Source: JBJXGE01 sp046154185
GTDB taxonomy: Bacteria; Planctomycetota; UBA8108; UBA1146; JAJFFE01
NCBI GenBank assembly: GCA_046154185.1
Contig: JBJXGE010000095.1
Coordinates: 1 to 64,000 of the forward strand
Length of the DNA: 64,000 bases
Direction: 5' to 3'
Positions 54,256 through 61,596 of the stretch are shown here, one piece after another. The position numbers and the translations under genes were made by a program. A model generated the notes under the pieces. That model had not been told where the DNA came from. It saw only the letters and a list, made by a program, of their open reading frames with translations, and did no database searches. Position 1 is the stretch's first letter, and every line of letters starts with the position of its first letter.

Positions 54256-55826
54256 TGCCTACCACCGATTCGAAATCTGCGGCTAGCGCGACTGGTGTGC
54301 CGACCGACACGCACAGCTCCACCCTAGAGCCTTACGATGAATTCAATCAAGCGCTCGAGCGATTCGGCCACCCGCGCGATTGGCGCAATCCCACACCAGC
54401 GAGTCGCTACAATCTGGTGGTGATTGGTGCTGGCACTGCCGGCCTCGTCACCGCAGCAGGCGCGGCAGGGCTCGGCGCCAAAGTTGCGCTGATCGAGAAA
54501 CACTTGCTGGGCGGCGACTGCTTAAACGTTGGCTGCGTGCCTTCAAAAGCGTTGATCAGCGCCAGTCGCGTGGCTGCGAACGCGCGCCGTGCCAGCGAGT
54601 TTGGCATTGACGTCGATGGCGCAGTTCGCGCGGATTTTCCGGTCGTCATGCAGCGTCTACGGCGCTTGCGTGCTTCGATCGCGCCCAATGACTCCGCCGA
54701 GCGTTTCAGATCACTCGGCGTCGACGTCTATCTCGGCGAAGGCAAATTTGTCAGCGACGGCAAGATCGAGGTCGCTGGGCAGACGCTCGAATATGCGCGC
54801 GCTGTGATCGCCACCGGGGCGCGCGCCGCGGCGCCGCCGATCGAGGGCCTCGCCGAAGCCGGGTATCTCACGAACGAAACGGTGTTTTCCCTCACGGCGC
54901 TGCCGCGTCGGCTCGCGGTGATCGGCGGCGGGCCCATTGGATGCGAGCTGGCGCAGAGTTTCGCGCGTCTCGGCGCGCAGGTAACTTTACTCGAGATCGA
55001 CAAGCAGATTCTGATTCGCGAAGACGCCTCCGCAGCGCGCATCGTGAACGATGCGCTGCAGCGCGACGGTGTGAGTATTCTCTGCGGCGTTACGGCGACA
55101 CAAGTGCTGCGTCGTGGCGAAGAGCGAGTAATCGTCTTGAATACGAAAGGTCAGCCGCGTGAGCTCGTGGTCGACGCAATTTTGGTCGGCGTGGGCCGAG
55201 CGCCAAACGTGGAGGGGCTTAATCTTGAAGCCGTCGACGTCCGCTTCGACAAACGCGCCGGTGTGATCGTCGACGACCGTCTACGCACCACGAACGCGCG
55301 AATCTTCGCGGCCGGCGATATTTGCTCAAAGTACAAATTCACTCATACGGCCGATGCCCTGGCGCGCATCGTGATCAAGAACGCGCTGTTCTTTGGCCGC
55401 GCTAGAGTTAGCGCGCTGACGATACCGTGGTGCACCTTCACCGACCCGGAAATCGCCCACGTCGGAATGTATGAACGCGACGCTGAGGCCGCGGGCATCT
55501 CGATAGAGACCATCGTCGTTGAGCTCAAAGACGTCGACCGTGCAATTCTCGAAGGGTCGAGCGAGGGTTTCTTGAAAGTGCACGTGCGCAAGGGCACTGA
55601 CAAGATTCTCGGAGCCACGCTCGTCGCCGCGCACGCGGGCGAGATGATTTCGGAGCTGACTCTCGCGATGGTCGCCGGCGTTGGCCTGTCGACGATTGCG
55701 CGGACGATTCACCCCTATCCGACCCATAGCGACCTGCTCAAGCGCGCTGGCGACGCTTACAATCGCACGCGCCTGACTTCTCGGGTCAAAGCGCTGACGA
55801 CTCGTTTTCTGTCCTGGCGGAGATGA
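54255..55826 (+). CDS. FAD/NAD(P) pyridine nucleotide-disulfide oxidoreductase (mercuric reductase-like)
   Basis: The 523-residue protein has the FAD motif VIGAGTAGLVTAAGAAGLGA (about 55-74), the redox-active disulfide in GGDCLNVGCVPSKAL (about 90-104), the NAD(P) motif VIGGGPIGCELAQSF, and HPYPTHSDLLKRAGDAYNR at the C-terminus. It lacks the vicinal C-terminal cysteines of MerA. Members reduce disulfides or metals, so a role in reducing pentavalent arsenic intermediates is plausible. The ATG at 54255 has AGGAGG 8 bp upstream and overlaps the preceding stop; the earlier frame runs inside the DUF547 domain. Its stop overlaps the next gene (ATGA). Confidence 0.9.
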   Translation: MPTTDSKSAASATGVPTDTHSSTLEPYDEFNQALERFGHPRDWRNPTPASRYNLVVIGAGTAGLVTAAGAAGLGAKVALIEKHLLGGDCLNVGCVPSKALISASRVAANARRASEFGIDVDGAVRADFPVVMQRLRRLRASIAPNDSAERFRSLGVDVYLGEGKFVSDGKIEVAGQTLEYARAVIATGARAAAPPIEGLAEAGYLTNETVFSLTALPRRLAVIGGGPIGCELAQSFARLGAQVTLLEIDKQILIREDASAARIVNDALQRDGVSILCGVTATQVLRRGEERVIVLNTKGQPRELVVDAILVGVGRAPNVEGLNLEAVDVRFDKRAGVIVDDRLRTTNARIFAAGDICSKYKFTHTADALARIVIKNALFFGRARVSALTIPWCTFTDPEIAHVGMYERDAEAAGISIETIVVELKDVDRAILEGSSEGFLKVHVRKGTDKILGATLVAAHAGEMISELTLAMVAGVGLSTIARTIHPYPTHSDLLKRAGDAYNRTRLTSRVKALTTRFLSWRR

Positions 55827-57310
55827 CCGCCTTGGCTGCAGACGCCGCGCCGAGTTCGACCGCAGATTCAAATCTCCGCATTCGCGGCTGGATCGTCGTC
55901 GGTGTAGCGTTGGCGGCCCTGCATGTGTTGCTTGCAAGTGTCGCCAGTTTGTCCGCTGAAAGCAGTGCCGATGCGCGACTCACTAGTCTTGCCACAGTCT
56001 ATGCACTGACTGGCGCTGTTTATCTCATTGCCATCGTCAAACTCGCGCATACCGCGTCGACACGCGCGCTCATCGCGTGGATCCTGCTTGCAGGTCTCGT
56101 GATGCGTGTGCCCGCCTGCACGCAGCCGTTCGCCTTCGAAACTGACTTCCACCGCTATCTCTGGGAAGGTGCGCTCTTCGCAAACGGCTTCGACCCGTAC
56201 TCGATTCGCCCGCTCGACGCCCTCATCGGCAATCATGCCGCGCTCCCGAACGACCCGAAATTTGCCGAGCTCGCCCGTGCCGGCGCGCCAACGCTCTCCG
56301 GGATCAATCACCCGCACTTGACTTCGACATACCCATTGGTGAGTCAAGCCCTGTTCGCGTTCGCTTACCTGATTTCGCCGTTCAGCGAGAATGCGCTGCG
56401 CGGACTCTACTTGCTATCGGAGCTGCTGACGGTCGCAGTGCTGGCCGCGTCGATCATTCGCACCGGCAAATCGCTGACTTGGCTTGCGGTCTATTGGTGG
56501 AACCCGATCGTGATCAAAGAGCTTTACCTCGCCGGCCACATGGATAGTTGGGTCGGCTTGCTAGTCGCGCTGTCGGTGTTCCTTACGGTCAAGCGCGCGC
56601 GGCTGGCTTCAATGCTCGCGCTCGGGCTTGCGATCGGCGTCAAACTTTGGCCGGTCGTGCTGGCGCCGTTCTTGATTCGCTACCTGGCGCGGCGGCGACT
56701 CGTGATGTTGCGCGACGCGCTCCTTCTTGGTGCGATCACGCTCGCGCTGACCTGGCCGATGGTCGAAGTTGCCTTTCGCGAGCGCCACTCGGGACTCGGC
56801 GGCTATGTGCAGCATTGGGTCAACAATTCCGGCGTGTTTGCGCTGCTGTTGTGGATCGCGGAAGTTCTCAGCAAGGCCGGCCTAATGGGTCCCTTTGATG
56901 CGCATCGCTGCGTGCGCATATTCATCGGCAGCGTGTTCGCGCTGTGGCTTGTGCAGCTCCTTCGCCGAAGGGCCGACGAGCCCGAACGTCTATTTCACGT
57001 TCTTACGCTCGCGCTCGGTGGCCTTTACCTGTTGAGCCCAACGCAGTTTCCCTGGTACTACATTTGGTTACTGCCGGCATTGACGCTGTCGCCGACGTGG
57101 CCCTTGCTGCTGTACAGCGCGCTGTTGCCGCTTTATCACGTGAAACATCTCTCGCCCACAATCGCGTGGATTCAGCATTCGCCAGTGTGGATCGCCGTGG
57201 GCGTGAGCGCGCTTCGTGGGCGCTCCGATGTAGCGGCGCGAAGTACGCGGTTCTTTTCCAAAGTTCGGAGATTCGCCTGCGGCCCTTGCCGCCGCGGGGA
57301 CCATTGCTGA
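55823..57310 (+). CDS. polytopic lipid-linked glycosyltransferase
   Basis: The 495-residue protein is mostly membrane-spanning, with an N-terminal segment VALAALHVLLASVASL (about 29-44) and at least eight more. The loop YRFLWEGALFANG-like stretch (FHRYLWEGALFANGFDPYS, about 109-127) and the pattern YWWNPIVIKELYLAGHMDSW (about 229-248) are typical of GT-C glycosyltransferases that use polyprenyl-phosphate sugars (PMT/GT87-like). It could attach a sugar to the arsenic-containing lipid or a related lipid. It starts as ATGA with the oxidoreductase and ends 14 bp before the next gene. The donor is unknown. Confidence 0.75.
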   Translation: MTALAADAAPSSTADSNLRIRGWIVVGVALAALHVLLASVASLSAESSADARLTSLATVYALTGAVYLIAIVKLAHTASTRALIAWILLAGLVMRVPACTQPFAFETDFHRYLWEGALFANGFDPYSIRPLDALIGNHAALPNDPKFAELARAGAPTLSGINHPHLTSTYPLVSQALFAFAYLISPFSENALRGLYLLSELLTVAVLAASIIRTGKSLTWLAVYWWNPIVIKELYLAGHMDSWVGLLVALSVFLTVKRARLASMLALGLAIGVKLWPVVLAPFLIRYLARRRLVMLRDALLLGAITLALTWPMVEVAFRERHSGLGGYVQHWVNNSGVFALLLWIAEVLSKAGLMGPFDAHRCVRIFIGSVFALWLVQLLRRRADEPERLFHVLTLALGGLYLLSPTQFPWYYIWLLPALTLSPTWPLLLYSALLPLYHVKHLSPTIAWIQHSPVWIAVGVSALRGRSDVAARSTRFFSKVRRFACGPCRRGDHC

Positions 57311-57324
57311 GCGTGAAGAATATT

Positions 57325-59325
57325 ATGGCCGACTCGCCTTTGCAGCGCGGAGAGAAGAGCCGGATTGCCGTCGTGATTCCCGCTTTCAACGAGGAGCGTG
57401 CAATCGACAAAGTGATTCGAGCCATTCCACCTTGGGTGCGCCAGATCGTGGTCGCGGACAATGGCTCGAAGGATCGCACGGTGGAGATCGCTCGGTCGTG
57501 TGGGGCGCAAGTCGTGATCGAGCCTCGCAAAGGCTACGGCTCGGCCTGTCTTGCCGGAATCGCGGCGCTCGACCGTCCCGATATCGTGGTGTTTCTAGAC
57601 GGCGACTTCAGCGATCACGCCGAGGAGATGGGCTGTCTGGTCGAGCCGATCCTGCGGGGCGATGCGGATCTTGTCATCGGATCGCGCAGGCTTGGGAAAG
57701 CCGAAAGCGGCTCTGTCACTCCGCAACAGCGATTTGGCAATGCCTTAGCCTGCGGGCTTATCAGGCTCTTCTGTCGCGTTCGCTACACGGATCTCGGTCC
57801 CTTCCGCGCAATTCGGTATTCAGCGCTTCAGCGGCTTCGAATGAACGATCTGGATTACGGCTGGACCGCACAGATGCAGATCCGCGCGGCGCGGCTCGGC
57901 CTGCGTGCGTTAGAGGCGCCGGTGAGTTACCGTCGGCGCATCGGGAAGTCAAAAATCTCCGGCACAATTCGAGGCGTTGTCGGGGCTGGCACAAAGATCA
58001 TCAGCACGGTTTTCCGCGAATGCCTAAGTACTCGGTTTCGTGACGACGCTCATTCAAAGGAGCGACTCATTCTCTTCGCCCGTTATCCCGAGTCCGGCCA
58101 CGCCAAAACGCGCCTCATTCCGTTTCTAGGAGCCACGGGCGCGGCGAAGCTGCACCGGCAACTTGTCCGCATGACGTTAGCAACGGCGCGCCGCGTGGCG
58201 TCGGTTGAGGTTCGCTCCACTGGTTGCGCAACGATCGCAATGTCTTCCCTCTTCGGAAGCGGAGTCTCCTACCAGGACCAAGGCGTGGGCGACCTCGGCG
58301 AGCGTCTCCGCCGGGCCGTTGTGGAAGCGCTGGCGAATGGGGCGGAACGTGTCGTTCTTATCGGCGCCGACTGTCCCCTGCTCACTGCTGATCGGCTGGA
58401 GGACGCCTTTCAAGCGTTGCGCGAAAACGAAGTGGTGATCGGCCCGGCTGCGGACGGCGGCTACTACTTGATCGGGATGACATCCGATCACGCGGAGTTG
58501 TTCAACGACATTCCATGGGGGAAGCAAGACGTCTTAGAACGGACGGTCGATGTTTGTCGGCAACTCGGTCTGCGGCATTCTCTCCTTCCCGTACTATCTG
58601 ATGTCGACACGTCCGATGACCTCGCTGCGTGGGCAGCAGCCCGTCTCGCGCCGACCGGCACAGCGCAACGAGTGTCGGTGATCATTCCGGCCCGAAACGA
58701 GCAGGATCACATCGCCGCTACGCTGGGTTCGGTGCTCGCCGTCGATGGGGTTGAGATCATCGTGGTCGATGGCCAGAGCGAGGACCGTACCGCCGAGATT
58801 GCTCGGAAGTTCGGCGCGACGGTACTTTCCTCGGACCCATCCCGTGGCGTGCAACTCAACCTCGGCGCGGCACGCGCCCAAGGCGAGATCTTGCTCTTCT
58901 TGCACGCCGACACGCTTCTACCTCCGGATTACGCAACCGTCATCCAACAAACCCTTCGGCAGCCCGGCGTCTCGGCCGGCGCATTCGACCTCGGTATCGA
59001 CGGAAGGGGGCTCGGCGTTCGGGCGGTGGAATGGGGGGTTCGAATACGCTCGAGAGCGTTTGGACGACCCTACGGCGATCAGGCGCTCTTCATGACCGTG
59101 CAGACATTCCGAGACTGTGGCGGGTTCCCTGGCCTGCCCTTCATGGAAGATTTCGCGATGTTGCCGCGACTTCGAAAGCGAGGTCGTATCGTTGTGTCCC
59201 AAAGTCGAGTGCTGACGTCGGCCCGCCGGTGGCAGGAGCGCGGCGTGATCCGCATTACCCTTTTTCATCAGTGGCTCATCCTCCTCTATTACCTGGGCCT
59301 CAATGAGAAGAGAACTTCCCAATAG
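57325..59325 (+). CDS. three-domain arsenosugar-type glycosyltransferase fusion
   Basis: The 666-residue protein contains three nucleotide-sugar domains in a row. Residues about 10-235 are a GT2 domain (VVIPAFNEERAID, FLDGDFSDHAEEM, then GSRRLGKAESG). About 245-445 match the CofC-like family TIGR04282 (RLILFARYPESGHAKTRLIPF, GADCPLLTADRL). About 450-660 match the GT2 family TIGR04283 (VSVIIPARNEQDHIAATLGS, DGQSEDRTAEI, FLHADTLLPPDY). TIGR04282 and TIGR04283 are arsenosugar-associated families, usually separate proteins. The ATG at 57325 has no strong Shine-Dalgarno; a GTG at 57313 is an alternative. It is the last gene of the run starting with the methyltransferase. Confidence 0.9.
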   Translation: MADSPLQRGEKSRIAVVIPAFNEERAIDKVIRAIPPWVRQIVVADNGSKDRTVEIARSCGAQVVIEPRKGYGSACLAGIAALDRPDIVVFLDGDFSDHAEEMGCLVEPILRGDADLVIGSRRLGKAESGSVTPQQRFGNALACGLIRLFCRVRYTDLGPFRAIRYSALQRLRMNDLDYGWTAQMQIRAARLGLRALEAPVSYRRRIGKSKISGTIRGVVGAGTKIISTVFRECLSTRFRDDAHSKERLILFARYPESGHAKTRLIPFLGATGAAKLHRQLVRMTLATARRVASVEVRSTGCATIAMSSLFGSGVSYQDQGVGDLGERLRRAVVEALANGAERVVLIGADCPLLTADRLEDAFQALRENEVVIGPAADGGYYLIGMTSDHAELFNDIPWGKQDVLERTVDVCRQLGLRHSLLPVLSDVDTSDDLAAWAAARLAPTGTAQRVSVIIPARNEQDHIAATLGSVLAVDGVEIIVVDGQSEDRTAEIARKFGATVLSSDPSRGVQLNLGAARAQGEILLFLHADTLLPPDYATVIQQTLRQPGVSAGAFDLGIDGRGLGVRAVEWGVRIRSRAFGRPYGDQALFMTVQTFRDCGGFPGLPFMEDFAMLPRLRKRGRIVVSQSRVLTSARRWQERGVIRITLFHQWLILLYYLGLNEKRTSQ

Positions 59326-59416
59326 GATCATCATCTCCGCCACTGGGACGACTGCCATTTCTTTGAACCGCTAGCCGCTGTCAGAGTCCAACCACAAAAT
59401 GAAAAAGTTCTCCGAA

Positions 59417-59938
59417 TCAGTCGCCTCGCGTCGGCGCCCGAACGACGACAGTTCCGCCGATCCAGTCGTGGATTGCGCGCCGTTTGCTGTTCGAGAGCAT
59501 CGTTACCAGCTCCGCGATCAGCCAGATCAGGCCGCAACTGCCAACGAAGATAATTGGCAGCATCATCCCCTCCAGTTCGAGCGGCTTCACCCCGCCAACG
59601 ATCGCCCCTGTACCGGTCAGGGCATTCGCGATAGCCAGCAAGATGAACGGGCTGTCGCGGCGAAAAGCTTGTCGCAGCCCGATGCGACGACCTGTTATGT
59701 CCACCACTATGACACCCACGAACATCTTTCCCAGCGTCTGACCAAAACACCCGTGTAGCCAAACGCTGTACACCAGCCGGTACGTTGCGTTCAGCCAGTA
59801 GAGCAACACCAGCAACGCCGTGTCGGTGACGTGATCGAAGAGCCAAAGAAACAAGAGATCGATCGGAAGCAGCGCGAGCTGATCCAGCCCGGCCGCTCCA
59901 ACCCGTCGCCAACCAGTGTGGTATCGCGCGTCGAGCAT
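59417..59938 (-). CDS. RDD family membrane protein, copy 1
   Basis: The 173-residue protein is of the RDD family, with the RDD motif region GWRRVGAAGLDQLALLP at the N-terminus, three membrane segments (about 17-40, 43-60 and 115-140) and GQTLGKMFVGVIVVD (about 66-80). RDD proteins are small membrane proteins of unclear, possibly ion-transport, function. The ATG at 59938 has GGAGGG 7 bp upstream; the GTG start five codons earlier is less likely. It is the 5'-shifted copy of the next gene (same length, high similarity) and is convergent with the arsenosugar glycosyltransferase. Confidence 0.82.
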   Translation of the reverse strand: MLDARYHTGWRRVGAAGLDQLALLPIDLLFLWLFDHVTDTALLVLLYWLNATYRLVYSVWLHGCFGQTLGKMFVGVIVVDITGRRIGLRQAFRRDSPFILLAIANALTGTGAIVGGVKPLELEGMMLPIIFVGSCGLIWLIAELVTMLSNSKRRAIHDWIGGTVVVRAPTRGD

Positions 59939-60009
59939 GTCACTGCCCTCCACTGCTGTGGCGCCGCCGCTACAACATGATTTGCTCTAAAACGATGAAG
60001 TTCTCCGAA

Positions 60010-60531
60010 TCAGTCGCCTTTTGTCGGCGCCGTAATGACGACGGTTCCACCGATCCAGTCGTGGATTGCGCGCCGTTTGCTGCTCGAGAACATCGTTAAC
60101 AGCTCCGCGAGCAGCCAGATCAGGCAGCAACTGCCAAACAAGAGAATTGGCAGCATGATCCACTCCAGTTTGAGCGGGTGCAACCCGCCAACGATCACAA
60201 TCGTGCCGAGCACCGCATCCGCGATTGCCAACAAGATAAAAGGACTGTCGCGTCGAACAGCCTGTCGTACTCCGATGCGACGACCTGTTATGTCCACCAC
60301 TCTGACACGCACGAACATCTTCCCCAGCGTCTGACCAAAACACGCGTGTAGCCAAACCCGGTACACCAGCCGGTATGTTGCGTTCAGCCAGTAGAGCAAA
60401 ATCAGCAACGTCATGTCGGTGACGTGAGCGAGGAGCCAAAGAAATAAGACATCGACCGGAAGCAGCGCGAGCTGATCCAGCCAGGCCGCTCCAAAGCGCA
60501 GCCGACCCGTTTGGTATCGAGCTACAACCAC
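60010..60531 (-). CDS. RDD family membrane protein, copy 2
   Basis: The 173-residue protein aligns end to end with copy 1 (for example WLNATYRLVY, LGKMFV, VDITGRRIG and SKRRAIHDWIGGTVV are shared). The GTG at 60531 aligns with the ATG of copy 1 and has GAAGG upstream. The membrane segments are kept. It lies 71 bp upstream of copy 1 on the same strand; the two come from a tandem duplication. Confidence 0.8.
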   Translation of the reverse strand: MVVARYQTGRLRFGAAWLDQLALLPVDVLFLWLLAHVTDMTLLILLYWLNATYRLVYRVWLHACFGQTLGKMFVRVRVVDITGRRIGVRQAVRRDSPFILLAIADAVLGTIVIVGGLHPLKLEWIMLPILLFGSCCLIWLLAELLTMFSSSKRRAIHDWIGGTVVITAPTKGD

Positions 60532-60591
60532 GTCATAGCCCTTCCGAGGTCATGGATCTCGTTGCTGTCAGAGACAGCGGCACCGCCTCGT

Positions 60592-61596
60592 TTAGGCTTC
60601 GCCCGGCTTCTGTTCTTCGCGATGCACGAACTCGAAACCGAAGCGGCCTTTGATGCAGAGGTGGCCGTTGGTGATGGATGAGTCGAGGGGGGAGGTGACT
60701 TTCACGATGCGTTGGTCTTGCACGTGGAGCGTGAGCTTGCAGCCGACGCCGCAATACGGGCAGATCGTGTCGGTCTGAGTCTGCTTGGCTTCGTTCCAGC
60801 GCTTCGCTTTGCGGAGGTCGTGCTCGCTCTTGAACATGAGTGCGCCGGTCGGGCACACGCCGATACAGTTGCCGCAATACACGCACGCGGAGTCGGTCAG
60901 CGGCACGTTGCGCTCTGTGGAGATGCGCGCGTCGAAGCCGCGGCCCGCCACGGCGATCGCAAACGTGTTCTGCGCATCAGTGCCGCACGCCTCGACGCAC
61001 TTGTAACAGAGAATGCACTTCGAGTAGTCGCGGACGTACAACTCGTTGTCGATCTTGACCGGCTGCGCGACCGTCTCGGCGCAGCGACCATCGCTCACGT
61101 GGTGATGCCCGGGCTCGAGCGCGTCGCGCTCGTTCGCGGCCGCGGGCGGCGCGGCCGGGCCGTAGCGCTCGGGCCGCGCGTCATAGCGCTTCATGTAGCT
61201 CTGCATCTCCGGCGCGGTCGAACTATCGACCGACGAGCCGAGAAACTCGAGCACCATCTTGCGCGACAAGCGGACGCGCTCGGAGTCGGTGAGGATCTTC
61301 ATCCCGGGCTCGACCTTGCGCGAGCACGCGGGCACGAGCGTGCGCGCACCCACCAACTCGACAACACACACACGACAGACATTCACCGGCGTCAGATTCT
61401 CGAGATAACACAAAGTCGGCGTGTCGATGCCGATCGTGCGACACGCATCGAGAATCGTCGCGCCGACCGGCGCCTTGACGGCGCGTCCGTCGACTTCGAT
61501 CTCCACTTGTACCGGCGCCGGCCGCTCCGGCGGCATCGGCGGGCGACTCGGCGGCGGCGGCGGATTCATCAAGATCGAATCGGCGGGCGTGCTCAC
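60592..61596 (-). CDS. formate dehydrogenase-type iron-sulfur subunit, detached from the catalytic body
   Basis: The 334-residue protein begins with a Pro-rich stretch, then a 2Fe-2S ferredoxin domain (CRTIG, CYLENLTPVNVCRVCVVE, about 50-85), a NuoG-type His-Cys segment, two 4Fe-4S ferredoxin sites (CILCYKCVEACGTD, about 193-206, and CVYCGNCIGVCP, about 238-249), and finally the molybdopterin-oxidoreductase 4Fe-4S motif CPYCGVGC followed by NGHLCIKGRFGFEF (about 283-323), after which it ends. This is the N-terminal third of an FdsA/FdhA-type alpha subunit. The GTG start overlaps the NuoEF-like stop (GTGA). It should pass electrons between the Mo centre and the NAD-binding subunit. Confidence 0.88.
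   Translation of the reverse strand: MSTPADSILMNPPPPPSRPPMPPERPAPVQVEIEVDGRAVKAPVGATILDACRTIGIDTPTLCYLENLTPVNVCRVCVVELVGARTLVPACSRKVEPGMKILTDSERVRLSRKMVLEFLGSSVDSSTAPEMQSYMKRYDARPERYGPAAPPAAANERDALEPGHHHVSDGRCAETVAQPVKIDNELYVRDYSKCILCYKCVEACGTDAQNTFAIAVAGRGFDARISTERNVPLTDSACVYCGNCIGVCPTGALMFKSEHDLRKAKRWNEAKQTQTDTICPYCGVGCKLTLHVQDQRIVKVTSPLDSSITNGHLCIKGRFGFEFVHREEQKPGEA

Larger units (their letters stand above)
59401..60531. repeat. tandem duplication carrying two RDD genes
   Basis: The block around 59401-59938 and that around 59996-60531 are closely similar over their whole length, including the 3' flank (AAGTTCTCCGAATCAGTCGCC-like bases in both) and the antisense frames. The copies differ by scattered substitutions, so the duplication is not recent. 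See findings. Confidence 0.85.

Noticed and set aside
54255..55826. Mercuric reductase (merA)
   Set aside because: The C-terminal cysteine pair needed for Hg(II) delivery is absent and no mer genes are nearby.
59417..60531. Insertion sequence in the duplicated RDD region
   Set aside because: No transposase frame, terminal inverted repeats or target duplication is visible; the copies are a simple tandem duplication.
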